Below are positions 38,839 through 49,204 of a stretch of 64,000 nucleotides of DNA, one piece after another. Both the position numbers and the translations under genes were made by a program. The DNA comes from Sphingomonas brevis (GTDB lineage: Bacteria > Pseudomonadota > Alphaproteobacteria > Sphingomonadales > Sphingomonadaceae), in contig NZ_JAMGBB010000001.1 in the NCBI RefSeq assembly GCF_023516505.1, positions 806,001 through 870,000 on the forward strand. The letters are read 5' to 3'. Numbering within the stretch: the stretch's first letter is position 1; the number at the start of each line of letters is the position of its first letter. The notes under the pieces are model-generated. The model searched no databases, had not been told where the DNA came from, and worked only from the letters and a program-made list of their open reading frames with translations.

Positions 38839-39387
38839 TTAGAAGCGAGTGCCGACCGTCACCGCAACCTGGTTGCGCGACAGTCCGCTCTCATAGTTGG
38901 AGTAACGATATTCGGCCCCGACATAGGCCTTGTTGCTGACGTTATATTGACCGCCGGCGCCGACGCGGAAGCCGTCGAAATTCTCCGACTCCGTGACCTC
39001 TCCGTCGGTCGCCTTGAAGCGGGCGTTGGTGTAGCCGGCCTTGACGTAAAGATTGGCGCTCGGGCTGACCGCGACGGTGACGCGACCGCCTGCATAAAGG
39101 TCGCGACCTGCCTTGACCTCGGCGATGTCGGGATCGCCTTCCTTCTGGGTCGAATCCGTCGCCTCGATATCGGCGCCGAGAGAGACGCCGTTGCCAACCG
39201 CGAAGTCATATCCGGCGCCGAGGCCGAACAGCACGCCGCCGTCCTTCTCGCCGAGCGCCTTCACCCGATCGTAGCCGACGACGGCCTCGACGCGCGGGCC
39301 AGCAACGGCGGGAATGCCCTGGGCAAGCGCTGGGGTAGCGCCAAGAACCGCAGCCGTTGCTGCCGTCGCGAACAGAATCTTTTTCAC
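38839..39387 (-). CDS. Outer membrane beta-barrel protein (OmpW/Omp25-like)
   Basis: The 182-residue protein has a signal peptide (MKKILFATAATAAVLGATPALAQ). Alternating amphipathic strands make an eight-stranded barrel, ending in VAVTVGTRF with the C-terminal Phe required for BAM recognition. It belongs to the small OMP_b-brl type of porin-like or adhesin-like proteins; substrate unknown. Two hairpins lie in its 5' region (39411-39427 and 39445-39473) and a strong terminator downstream, so it is a single-gene unit. Confidence 0.85.
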   Translation of the reverse strand: MKKILFATAATAAVLGATPALAQGIPAVAGPRVEAVVGYDRVKALGEKDGGVLFGLGAGYDFAVGNGVSLGADIEATDSTQKEGDPDIAEVKAGRDLYAGGRVTVAVSPSANLYVKAGYTNARFKATDGEVTESENFDGFRVGAGGQYNVSNKAYVGAEYRYSNYESGLSRNQVAVTVGTRF

Positions 39388-39410
39388 AACAATACTCCAT
39401 TGTTTGGCAT

Positions 39411-39473
39411 CCCTTCAGGACGAAGGGACGTGCGGGGACATCGCCGGAAACACTTATAAACCAAGTGTTTCCG
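39411..39473 (-). promoter_or_regulatory. Structured 5' region: two inverted repeats
   Basis: CCCTTC-aggac-GAAGGG (39411-39427) and an 11-bp perfect stem CGGAAACACTT-ataaacc-AAGTGTTTCCG (39445-39473) lie 24-86 bases before the barrel gene start. They could be an operator pair or mRNA hairpins. No U-tract follows the second stem, so a plain terminator is unlikely. The rest of 39474-39637 is AT-richer and shows nothing recognisable. Confidence 0.5.
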
Positions 39474-39637
39474 CCAGTTTCCTGTTATGCCGTGTGGACC
39501 GGCAGCCCCGTTCGCTCATTTGGGTGCGGCAGTTGTCGCTTCAATGAACGAACTAAGGTCAAATCAAGGCGCCGATGTGGGTTCCCGTGCAAAGTCAAAA
39601 GCTTGGACGGCGCGAAAATATTTCGCGTTAGGCCGAT

Positions 39638-40369
39638 CTAGCGCGCGTTTATGCTACCAATCTTCCTGGCGACGACGATTTTGCCAGTGAGATGGCGCAT
39701 GTTGAGTTGAGTGACCTTGCCGGTACGATCACGGCCGAAATAGGTGAAGACCGCATCGCCCGGAAAGGCGAATGCATCCGCGCCAATCGTAACCAACGCA
39801 TTCCGGCTGGCGTCGCCCTCCATCTGACTGAACAATTTTGTGCCTTCCCGACTGATAACCTCAATGACTCCGTCAGGGTGCTGATATCGTCCAACATAGT
39901 CTTGCAGCGTGGCCTCATCGATCAACACCGGTTCGGGCGCGCCCAATATCGCTGTTTCCTGATGATGCAGGAAACGCCAGCGCCCCTGGTCCGGACGAAA
40001 GACATCGGTCTCCCGCCATCTCAACTCCAATCCGTAGATGTATTCGACGACAATTACGTCCGCGATGGCCAGGTCGCCTACGAGCCGGAAATTCACATTC
40101 TCCACGCGGTGGCGCGCATCTTGATTGCCGAGGCCGCGAACCATTTCAGAAATCTCCGAATAGGTACGCCGTCGGCCATTGTCGTAGATGTGTACAAATT
40201 GGGGATCTATCAACGACAGATAGGTGTCGGCATCCCCGCTGGCATATGCGCTAAGCCGGCGTTGCACCAGGTCGCGGAATATGTCTGCGGTCGCCGCGGG
40301 CGGCTCGGCGAGAAGTGGGGCAGCGCCGAATATGCCGAAAAATACGAAGATCATTGTCAACCGGCGCAT
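39638..40369 (-). CDS. Secreted SnoaL/DUF4440-like protein with a DUF3471-like C-terminal domain
   Basis: The 243-residue protein has a signal peptide (about 1-21) and a NTF2/SnoaL-like cone fold (about 28-140; YASGDADTYLSLIDPQFV, HHQETAIL). A C-terminal segment LQDYVGRYQHPDG...GKVTQLNMRH fits the DUF3471-type beta domain found after serine hydrolases. The function is unknown. It ends two bases upstream of mutL's own 3' region order on this strand and is likely a separate downstream gene. Confidence 0.75.
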   Translation of the reverse strand: MRRLTMIFVFFGIFGAAPLLAEPPAATADIFRDLVQRRLSAYASGDADTYLSLIDPQFVHIYDNGRRRTYSEISEMVRGLGNQDARHRVENVNFRLVGDLAIADVIVVEYIYGLELRWRETDVFRPDQGRWRFLHHQETAILGAPEPVLIDEATLQDYVGRYQHPDGVIEVISREGTKLFSQMEGDASRNALVTIGADAFAFPGDAVFTYFGRDRTGKVTQLNMRHLTGKIVVARKIGSINAR

Positions 40370-40372
40370 CAG

Positions 40373-42157
40373 TCACCTCCTGCCGAACAGCTTCTCGATA
40401 TCTGCATGTGCGAGCTTCACCCAGGTCGGACGGCCGTGATTGCACTGGCCGCTGTGCGGAGTGGCCTCCATTTCACGGAGCAAGGCGTTCATTTCCGCCA
40501 CCGACAGGATGCGCCCTGCCCTGACGGATCCATGGCAGGCCATGGTCGCGGCCACATGATCGAGCTTATCGCGCAGGCTGAGCGCCGTGCCTAGTTCAGC
40601 CAGCTCCGCGGCAAGATCGCTGAGCAGGCCGGGAATGTCGGTCTTGCCGAGCGGCGCCGGTATTGCCCGAACCAAAATCGCCGACGTTCCGAACCGCTCG
40701 ATCTCCAGCCCCAGGGCGGCAAGATCGGGGATCGCGGCTTCCAGGCGGTCGCAACCCGTCTCGTCCAGTTCGACTACATCGGGCACCAGTAGCGCCTGCC
40801 GGGCGACCTCTTCCCCGTCCGACGCCTTTCGCATTCTTTCGAGTACGAGCCGTTCATGCGCGGCATGCTGGTCGACGATCACCAGGCCGTCCTCTGCTTC
40901 GGCGACAATGTAGGTAGCCGCCACCTGGCCGCGTGCAACGCCAAGCGGAAAACGGGCTTGTTCCGCCGAAACCGGCTGTGCCTGTTCGGCGCGACCGGCG
41001 GGCGCCTGGCCGAACTCCAGCTTCCTTTCCGTCACCCCAGCGAAAGCTGGGGTCCACGTCTGCGCTTCCGATCTCGCGGCAACGAGCTGATCTGGGTCCC
41101 AGCCTTCGCTGGGACGACGGTCCAATTCGGATTGCCAGTTCACTGCCGCCGCGAACTGTTCGCGAGCCGCACTCCGGTGACCAGCCTCGTCGAGCGCGGC
41201 ACGCAGGCCGCCGACGATCAGGCCGCGGACCGCCGCCGGATCGCGGAAGCGGACCTCGGTCTTGGCCGGATGGACGTTGATATCGACTTCGCCGGCCGGA
41301 ACCTCGACGAACAAGGCCGCGACCGGGTGGCGATCGCGGGCCAGAAGGTCCCGATAGGCGGCCCGAAGCGCTCCGACCAACAGGCGGTCCTTCACCGGCC
41401 TCGAATTGACGAACAGGAACTGCTGATCGGCCATGCCGCGATTGAACGTCGGCAGGCTGACAACGCCAGTCAGGTGAAGGCCGTCACGAATGCAATCGAT
41501 CCCGATCCCGTGGCGGTCCAGCTCATGGCTCAGCAGCGCGGCAACCCGCGTTGGGCCGTCTGACGGCTGCACGTTCAAGCTGCAGCGGCCATCATGATCA
41601 AGGGAGAATGCGACGTCAGGCCGGGCCATCGCCAGCCGCTTCACGGCATCCAGGCAAGCGGCATATTCGGACCGCGGGCTGCGCAGGAACTTGCGGCGCG
41701 CCGGAACCTTGTCGAACAGCCCTTCGACCCGAACCCGGGTACCTGGAGGCAGGGCTGCCGGCCCCTCTTCGGCCAACTGGCCATGATCAATGGCAACTCG
41801 CCAGCCGTCCGCGCCGCGTTCCCGGCTCTCAAGCGTCAGCCGGGCGACGCTGGCGATGGATGGCAATGCCTCGCCCCGGAAGCCAAAACTGGAGACGTCC
41901 TCGATCGCATCATCGGGCAGTTTCGAGGTTGCGTGCCGTTCCAGGGCAAGCTTCATTTCGGCCGGGCTCATCCCGCTGCCATCGTCAGTCACTTCGACCA
42001 GTTCGAGCCCACCTCCCGACAGCCGAATCGCGACCGCCTTGGCACCTGCATCGAGGGAATTTTCTATGAGCTCTTTCAAGGCGCTGGCCGGCCTTTCAAC
42101 CACTTCGCCAGCGGCGATGCGATTGATGAGTTCGGACGGCAGCCTTCTTATTGACAT
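40373..42157 (-). CDS. mutL: DNA mismatch repair protein MutL
   Basis: The 594-residue GHKL ATPase has ELIENSLDAGA, DDGSGM and GFRGEALPSIASV. The C-terminal dimerisation domain carries the endonuclease motif DQHAAHERLVLER and the terminal CNHGRPTWV metal motif. It coordinates mismatch repair after MutS. In the linker (about residues 347-376) the protein contains a translated palindromic repeat (SEGWDPDQLV...TWTPAFAGVTE) encoded at 41030-41119. The repeat keeps frame and sits between the two folded domains. The start is the ATG at 42157. Confidence 0.96.
   Translation of the reverse strand: MSIRRLPSELINRIAAGEVVERPASALKELIENSLDAGAKAVAIRLSGGGLELVEVTDDGSGMSPAEMKLALERHATSKLPDDAIEDVSSFGFRGEALPSIASVARLTLESRERGADGWRVAIDHGQLAEEGPAALPPGTRVRVEGLFDKVPARRKFLRSPRSEYAACLDAVKRLAMARPDVAFSLDHDGRCSLNVQPSDGPTRVAALLSHELDRHGIGIDCIRDGLHLTGVVSLPTFNRGMADQQFLFVNSRPVKDRLLVGALRAAYRDLLARDRHPVAALFVEVPAGEVDINVHPAKTEVRFRDPAAVRGLIVGGLRAALDEAGHRSAAREQFAAAVNWQSELDRRPSEGWDPDQLVAARSEAQTWTPAFAGVTERKLEFGQAPAGRAEQAQPVSAEQARFPLGVARGQVAATYIVAEAEDGLVIVDQHAAHERLVLERMRKASDGEEVARQALLVPDVVELDETGCDRLEAAIPDLAALGLEIERFGTSAILVRAIPAPLGKTDIPGLLSDLAAELAELGTALSLRDKLDHVAATMACHGSVRAGRILSVAEMNALLREMEATPHSGQCNHGRPTWVKLAHADIEKLFGRR
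41030..41119 (+). repeat. REP-type palindromic repeat inserted in frame within mutL
   Basis: The halves CACCCCAGCGAAAGCTGGGG and GGGTCCCAGCCTTCGCTGGGA match the CCCCxGCGAAAGCxGGGG arms of the other copies. They are separated by about 50 bases and bounded by GTC and GACG. It is about 90 bp (30 codons), so the mutL frame is kept. Confidence 0.88.
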
Positions 42158-42304
42158 GGCACCAGCGAACGGCGGAAATCTGCCAATGTTCTACCTTTAT
42201 TCTGTGAAAACTCGGCGGTTCGCCAGCGAGAGGAAATTGCGCCTATGTGAAAACTCTGACTGCGACCACATACCTTCAAATTCAGCATTCTGCTGTAGAT
42301 GAGA

Positions 42305-42334
42305 AATGTCCGCAATGGGTGGAAAGCGGTCATT
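42305..42334. repeat. 30-bp palindromic element, copy 1
   Basis: AATGTCCGCAATGGGTGGAA..CGGTCATT has arms AATGTCCGC and GCGGTCATT that pair 8 of 9. Copies 2 and 3 are at 42750-42778 and 43197-43226. It precedes the small membrane gene at 42367. Confidence 0.8.
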
Positions 42335-42366
42335 GCCGAAACGTGCTGATTGGCTAGTGTGTATGC

Positions 42367-42750
42367 ATGCTGCGCCATCTCTCGACGGTCCTCATCTCGG
42401 CTCTACTCGGTAGTCTCGTCGGAACACTCATATGGACGGCTATCGCAAGAGACACGGGCGCAGCCGACCCGGTTCGTTTCGTCGCTGCCTTCGCCGCTGG
42501 GACGCTATGGTTCACCATCCCGGGTGCCGTGGCGCTGATGGCAGCGACTTTCGCTTTTGCCAGTCGCGGTCTGCCGCAACAGCAAACAGCCATTTTGCTC
42601 ATTGTGGCAGGACCCCTGCTAGGTGCTGCGATGCTCGCCATGTTGCCCATGGATGTTATGCTGCTTGGTGCGATGTTCGGCGGTCTAACGGCGGCATCAT
42701 TTGTGGGCACCCTTTGGCTGCTCAGGGCGTACCCAGCCACCAGCCTCTAA
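42367..42750 (+). CDS. Small multi-pass membrane protein of unknown function
   Basis: The 127-residue ORF has four hydrophobic segments (about 5-25, 35-58, 70-92 and 98-120), with Gly/Ala-rich helices typical of small membrane proteins. No family is recognised. Its start is ATG 42367. It is flanked on both sides by copies of the 30-bp palindrome, and the 3' one begins right at the gene end. Codon use looks like the rest of the window in GC terms. Confidence 0.55.
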   Translation: MLRHLSTVLISALLGSLVGTLIWTAIARDTGAADPVRFVAAFAAGTLWFTIPGAVALMAATFAFASRGLPQQQTAILLIVAGPLLGAAMLAMLPMDVMLLGAMFGGLTAASFVGTLWLLRAYPATSL

Positions 42751-42778
42751 TGACCACAGTGGGTGGAAAGCGGACATT
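42750..42778. repeat. 30-bp palindromic element, copy 2
   Basis: ATGACCACAGTGGGTGGAAAG...CGGACATT is the most diverged of the three copies. It starts at the end of the plus-strand membrane gene and lies 13 bases before the end of the minus-strand one. Confidence 0.7.
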
Positions 42779-42790
42779 CCGTTTTGGATG

Positions 42791-43171
42791 CTAGTCCTTG
42801 ATACGGGTCAAATGGTCCATGTCGGCAAGGTCATCATCTCGGGCATTCCAGAATGCCTCGGTAATCAGTCCAGCCACGCATAAGACAACGAACCCAATGA
42901 TTGAGGCGGTAAAGCCAGCACCATCGATGCCGTCCGCTACCCTGAACCGAAAACTAGCTAGTGCGGCAGCGTAACAGAGCGGCAAGATGAAACTTGCCCG
43001 CAGTTTGTGGCGGCGTCGAAACAGCCATATCGATGCACAGACCAAAACGGCGGCTCCGACCCACGCTCCCACGGCGCTTTGGCTCAACAGATTAATTACC
43101 GGAAGCATGACGGCGGCTGACCCAAGGACTACCGCATACATTGTCCAACTTCGTCGCAATCCCGGCGTCAT
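42791..43171 (-). CDS. Small multi-pass membrane protein of unknown function, second of the pair
   Basis: The 126-residue protein (start ATG 43171, MTPGLRRSWTMYAVV) has four predicted membrane helices and a charged C-terminus (NARDDDLADMDHLTRIKD). A longer frame from 43225 would begin inside the third palindrome copy and read MTAFDPLRTLAF, a translation of the repeat, so I rejected it. It converges with the preceding gene across copy 2. No family is recognised. Confidence 0.55.
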   Translation of the reverse strand: MTPGLRRSWTMYAVVLGSAAVMLPVINLLSQSAVGAWVGAAVLVCASIWLFRRRHKLRASFILPLCYAAALASFRFRVADGIDGAGFTASIIGFVVLCVAGLITEAFWNARDDDLADMDHLTRIKD

Positions 43172-44592
<1,421 letters not shown>

Positions 44593-44605
44593 GAGCGACT
44601 AGGCC

Positions 44606-45490
44606 GTGGCGGCCTCGGCGGGACCGCGCCCAGGCTGGTCAAGGCGCGCGCAATATAGCCTGTTCTTCAGTTTCCTGGCGGTTATCGCCGGACTGATCGT
44701 CGGGCTAATATTGTTGGTTTTGTCCCTGGTTGCTCCGCAGAGCTACCAGGCGGTTCGTGGCGCGGCGCTGGATGTGACCGCGCCGGTGAGCGGCGGAATC
44801 AACGAGGTCGCGACCACCATCACCGGACTGGTCACCGGCGCCGGCGACTATTGGGACGCCGCCAACCAGAATGCCCAGCTGAAGCGCGACCGCGCCGCAC
44901 TGATGCGGCGAATGGTCGAGGCGCGAGGCATATTGGAGGAAAACCAGCAATTGAAGGCGGCGCTTCAGCTGCGCGAAGTTAGCGGCAAGGCCGTGGCCGC
45001 CGGGCGAGTTGTCGGGTCCTCCTTCGAGAGCCCGCGACGGTTCGCCATCATATCGGTCGGAACCAGCGATGGTGTGCAGATCGGAATGCCGGTTCGTGCT
45101 CCCGAAGGGCTGATCGGACGGATAATCGACGCGGGGTCGACTGCCAGCAGGGTGCTGCTGGTCAGCGATCGCGCGAATATTGTCCCGGCGCGGATCATGA
45201 GAGGCGGGCAGCCGGTGATTTCGACCGGGCGCGGCGACGGAACGATCGATGTCCGTCCGCTGGAAGTCGGCAAGAATCCGTTCAAGCCGGGCGACATTAT
45301 CGTGACGTCCGGGACCGGCGGACTCTATCCGCCGCTGATCCCGATCGCCAAGGTCATCCGCCTCGACGACGATGGCGCGATTGCATTGCCGATCGCCGAT
45401 CCGTCGCGGGTCAGCTTCGCCATCGTCGAGCCACCGTTCGAACCGGCTGCCCTGGCCGCTGCCGCGGCGCCGATCGACGAGGCGCCCTGA
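44606..45490 (+). CDS. mreC: Rod-shape-determining protein MreC
   Basis: The 294-residue protein has one N-terminal membrane helix (about 19-42), a coiled-coil (about 85-115, QNAQLKRDRAALMRRMVEARGILEENQQL) and a periplasmic beta-domain (about 120-275). It links MreB to PBP2. The start is GTG 44606, 13 bp after mreB. The stop shares a base with the mreD start. Confidence 0.93.
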   Translation: MAASAGPRPGWSRRAQYSLFFSFLAVIAGLIVGLILLVLSLVAPQSYQAVRGAALDVTAPVSGGINEVATTITGLVTGAGDYWDAANQNAQLKRDRAALMRRMVEARGILEENQQLKAALQLREVSGKAVAAGRVVGSSFESPRRFAIISVGTSDGVQIGMPVRAPEGLIGRIIDAGSTASRVLLVSDRANIVPARIMRGGQPVISTGRGDGTIDVRPLEVGKNPFKPGDIIVTSGTGGLYPPLIPIAKVIRLDDDGAIALPIADPSRVSFAIVEPPFEPAALAAAAAPIDEAP

Positions 45491-46017
45491 TGGTCCGCTC
45501 GGCGCTCGCAACCAAGGGCGCGCGGCTCAACAAGGGCCCGCGAGCCGGCGCCGACTATGTTCCCGCGGCGACGGTGATCGTCGGATCGATGATTTCCCTG
45601 CTGCCGATCGTCTCGGCGACCGGCTGGTGGCCGGATTGGGGCCTGCTGATGCTGGTCGCGTGGCGCCTGCTGCGGGCGGATGCCTGGCCAGCGTGGTGGG
45701 CCGCGCCGCTCGGCTTCGCCAATGACCTGATCGTCGGCAATCCGATTGGATTGTCGGTCGCGCTTTGGGCGGCGATGATGATCGCGATGGACATATTGGA
45801 CCGCCGGACGATGTGGCGCGACTATTGGATCGAATGGGGCATTGCCGCGCTGTTCATCGCGCTTGCCGAACTCGCCCAATGGCGGACGGCGGCACTGCTC
45901 GGCGCGCCGGTTCCACTGGGAATTACGGCCGGTCCCGCAGCCCTGGTCGGGATTCTCTGCTTCCCGGTCGCCGCCTTTCTGGCCGCGCGGATCGACCGCT
46001 GGAGGCTTGGGAGATGA
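45490..46017 (+). CDS. mreD: Rod-shape-determining membrane protein MreD
   Basis: A 175-residue protein has five to six membrane helices (from about 28 to 165) in the MreD position between mreC and mrdA. Both ends are coupled: TGATG with mreC and ATGA with mrdA. Sequence conservation of MreD is low, so the call rests on topology and context. Confidence 0.87.
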   Translation: MVRSALATKGARLNKGPRAGADYVPAATVIVGSMISLLPIVSATGWWPDWGLLMLVAWRLLRADAWPAWWAAPLGFANDLIVGNPIGLSVALWAAMMIAMDILDRRTMWRDYWIEWGIAALFIALAELAQWRTAALLGAPVPLGITAGPAALVGILCFPVAAFLAARIDRWRLGR

Positions 46018-47903
46018 AGGCCTCTCGCTTCACGGCAGCTCATCAGTCGATGACCTTTTCCCGGCGGATGATGCTGGTTGGTGGAGCCCAGGCGGCATTT
46101 GGCGGCATCCTGGTTGCCCGCCTGGGCTATTTGTCGGTGGCGCAGAACCAACATTATCGGTTGCTCAGCGAGAGCAACCGCGTCCAACTGATCATCGTCC
46201 CGCCACGGCGCGGCTGGATCATCGACCGGGTCGGCAAGCCGATCGCCATCAATCGTTCCGATTTTCGTGTCGACCTTATTCCCGAGCAGGTCGAGCGTCC
46301 GACAGAGACATTGCGGACATTGACCTCAATCCTCCAGTTGACCCCCGACGACGTCGACCGGATCATCAAGGAAATGAAGGCATCGCGCGGCTATCAGCCG
46401 GTCCAGGTCGCGGAAAATGTCCCTTATGACCAATATGCGGCAATTACGGTGCGCTTGCCGGAGCTGCCGGGAGTCCAGCCGCAACGCGGCTTTTCGCGCT
46501 TTTACCCGGCTGGACCGGCCGTGGCTCATCTAGTTGGCTTTGTCGGTGCCGCCTCGGCCAAGGATTATGAGAAGGAAAAGAATCCGCTGTTAGTTACACC
46601 GGGTTTTAAGATCGGCAAGGAAGGTCTTGAAAAAGTTCTAGAACCAAAGCTTCGCGGCATACCGGGCGGCCAACGTGTCGAACTGACCGCGCGCGGCAAG
46701 CTGGTGCGGGAGCTGGAGCCCAAACCGGACCGCAGCGGACAGTCAGTGCAGCTCACTATCGATTCCGGCCTGCAGGAATATGCGGCACGGCGAATGGGTG
46801 ATCAGTCGGGGGCCCTAGTCGCGATGGATGTGACCAGCGGAGACATGCTGGCCTATGTCTCCATGCCGGCCTACGATCCCAACAGCTTCTCCGACGGGAT
46901 CGGCCGGACCGAATGGCGAATGCTGTCCCAGGATGACCACATCCCGCTTCTCAACAAGGTAGCGCAGGGACTTTACCCGTCAGGATCGACGATCAAGCCG
47001 GCCATGGCGCTGGCGTTCCTGAAACAGGGCATCGATCCGGCAAGACGAGTCCATTGCGCGGGCGGCTACCAGATCGGGAATCGTTATTTCCGCTGCGACG
47101 CCGTGCATGGGTCGATGGACATGCATTCGGCGATCGAGCGCAGCTGCAATACCTATTTCTGGGCGACCGGCCTCATCACCGATCCCGAGAAGACGACCGA
47201 AATGGTCCACTATCTGGGCTATGGGGAGAAGTTCGACCTGCCGATCCCCAGCCAGCGCTACGGCACCATGCCGAGCCCGAAGTGGCTGATGGAGAAATAT
47301 GATCGCAAATGGCAGGGATATGATTCCGCCAATACGTCGATCGGCCAGGGCTATGTGCTGATCAACCCCATGCAGCTTGCGGTAATGCCCGCTCGGCTCG
47401 CATCTGGAAAGCTGGTGAAACCGCGCTTGCTGATGGCCGACAAGAAGCTGCCGGTTCCCGCGATCGACGCCGACCCCGAACATCTCGAGATCGTCCGCAA
47501 GGCAATGGCAGCGGTGGTCAACGGAAGCGGCACTGCGGTCGCGTCGAAACTCCCTCTCGAAGGAATCCAGATGGCCGGCAAGACCGGCACTGCCCAGGTC
47601 TTCCGGCTCGGCGAGCGCGGCCACCAGTCGAACTGGGCGCTGCGCGACCACGCGCTGTTCATTGCTTTCGCGCCGGCGGTGAACCCGCGCTTCGCTATCG
47701 GCTGCATCATCGAACATGGCGGCTTCGGCGCATCGGCGGCCGCGCCAATCGTGCGCGATTGCATGACCTTCTTGTTCGACCAGCAAAAGGCGATGGACGC
47801 CCTCGCCCCTCTCGAGAAGCAGTGGGGCGGGACTCTGGCCGAGCGGACCAGCCGGCGGCAGGCCGAGTTCGAGGCCGCATCCAAGGCCAATCTCAGGGCA
47901 TGA
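46014..47903 (+). CDS. mrdA: Penicillin-binding protein 2 (transpeptidase of the elongasome)
   Basis: The 629-residue class B PBP has one N-terminal membrane anchor and a dimerisation domain. Its transpeptidase motifs are S325-T-I-K328 (YPSGSTIKP), S-C-N (ERSCNTYFW) and KTG (GKTGTAQ). It crosslinks peptidoglycan during cell elongation. It overlaps mreD (ATGA) at its start and rodA at its end. It also carries the RGWIIDRVGKPIA segment typical of PBP2. Confidence 0.96.
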   Translation: MKASRFTAAHQSMTFSRRMMLVGGAQAAFGGILVARLGYLSVAQNQHYRLLSESNRVQLIIVPPRRGWIIDRVGKPIAINRSDFRVDLIPEQVERPTETLRTLTSILQLTPDDVDRIIKEMKASRGYQPVQVAENVPYDQYAAITVRLPELPGVQPQRGFSRFYPAGPAVAHLVGFVGAASAKDYEKEKNPLLVTPGFKIGKEGLEKVLEPKLRGIPGGQRVELTARGKLVRELEPKPDRSGQSVQLTIDSGLQEYAARRMGDQSGALVAMDVTSGDMLAYVSMPAYDPNSFSDGIGRTEWRMLSQDDHIPLLNKVAQGLYPSGSTIKPAMALAFLKQGIDPARRVHCAGGYQIGNRYFRCDAVHGSMDMHSAIERSCNTYFWATGLITDPEKTTEMVHYLGYGEKFDLPIPSQRYGTMPSPKWLMEKYDRKWQGYDSANTSIGQGYVLINPMQLAVMPARLASGKLVKPRLLMADKKLPVPAIDADPEHLEIVRKAMAAVVNGSGTAVASKLPLEGIQMAGKTGTAQVFRLGERGHQSNWALRDHALFIAFAPAVNPRFAIGCIIEHGGFGASAAAPIVRDCMTFLFDQQKAMDALAPLEKQWGGTLAERTSRRQAEFEAASKANLRA

Positions 47904-49015
47904 TGATTTCCTCGGCGATCATCCCCCAACCGCTGGCCCGACTGCCGTGGCGGCTGATCTGGCTGGTCGCGCTGATCTGCACGATCGGCGTGGTGACGCT
48001 CTATTCGGCGGCCGGCGGGTCGGCTTCTCCCTGGGCGCTGAAGCAGGGCATCACCATCCTTGCCTTCATGGCTGTGGCGATCGCCATCAGCTACATCCCG
48101 GAAAGCTTCATCAAGCAGATGACCTTTCCGGCATATGTCGCGATCTTCATCCTGCTGGTGCTGGTCGAAATGATCGGCTTTGTCGGCAAGGGCGCGCAGC
48201 GCTGGGTCGACCTTGGCTTTATCCGCCTGCAGCCTTCGGAATTCATGAAGCCGGCGATCGCGCTGGTGCTGGCGCGTTTCTACGACCTGCTCCCGGTCAG
48301 CGACGTCCGCCGCTGGCGGGGGCTTTGGCCCGCCGCGGCGCTGGTGTTCGTCCCCGCCGGCCTGATCCTCGTCCAGCCCGACCTTGGCACGGCGATGATG
48401 GTCATCCTTGGCGGTGTCACCGTGATGTTCATCGCCGGCCTGCCGATGTGGTATTTCGCCAGCGCCGCCGCCGCCGCCGCGGTTGCTGGCCCGATCCTGT
48501 TCACGATGATGCACGATTACCAGCGCAAGCGGGTGCTGATCTTCCTCGACCCGGAATCCGACCCGCTTGGGGCCGGCTACCATATCAGCCAATCGAAGAT
48601 CGCGATCGGATCGGGCGGCGTTTGGGGCAAGGGCTATCTGAACGGCAGCCAGAGCCACCTCGACTATCTGCCCGAAGGCCATACCGACTTCGTCTTCGCG
48701 ACCTTCGTCGAGGAATGGGGCCTGGTCGGCGGCGCGCTTCTGATCTTCGCCTTCTTCATGGTCATCCGTTGGGGAATGGGCGTCAGCAAGAAGGCCAAGA
48801 CGCGCTTCGGCCAGCTGGCGGCGGCCGGCCTCACCGCGACGATCTTCTTCTACGTCTCGATCAACCTGATGATGGTGATGGGGCTCGCGCCGGTGGTCGG
48901 CATCCCCCTGCCACTGGTCAGCTTCGGCGGATCGGCGGTGATGACCGTGATGATCTGCCTCGGCATATTGATGTCGCTCGAACGGCAGTCGCGGACCCGC
49001 TCGACGCTGGGCTGA
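47900..49015 (+). CDS. rodA: Rod-shape SEDS glycosyltransferase RodA
   Basis: The 371-residue SEDS protein has about ten membrane helices. It includes the conserved GKGAQRWVDLGFIRLQPSEFMKP and LPEGHTDFVFATFVEEWG segments. It polymerises lipid II in complex with PBP2. The ATG at 47900 overlaps the mrdA stop (ATGA). It is the last gene of the rod-shape operon. Confidence 0.96.
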   Translation: MMISSAIIPQPLARLPWRLIWLVALICTIGVVTLYSAAGGSASPWALKQGITILAFMAVAIAISYIPESFIKQMTFPAYVAIFILLVLVEMIGFVGKGAQRWVDLGFIRLQPSEFMKPAIALVLARFYDLLPVSDVRRWRGLWPAAALVFVPAGLILVQPDLGTAMMVILGGVTVMFIAGLPMWYFASAAAAAAVAGPILFTMMHDYQRKRVLIFLDPESDPLGAGYHISQSKIAIGSGGVWGKGYLNGSQSHLDYLPEGHTDFVFATFVEEWGLVGGALLIFAFFMVIRWGMGVSKKAKTRFGQLAAAGLTATIFFYVSINLMMVMGLAPVVGIPLPLVSFGGSAVMTVMICLGILMSLERQSRTRSTLG

Positions 49016-49124
49016 TTCCGGCGCCTGAAGAATCCTGTCAAAGCCGGTTGCATGGGGGCAGCAAGGCTGTTAGAGGCCCGCCCGCGCCGCCGCTTCCAAG
49101 CGACCCGCGCATTGCCTCAGGCAT

Positions 49125-49200
<76 letters not shown>

Positions 49201-49204
49201 CCTT

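Noticed and set aside
42148-42378. 76-residue minus-strand ORF at the mutL 5' end
   Set aside because: It is largely a translation of the 30-bp palindrome (FHPLRT type) and neighbouring sequence, with no independent support.
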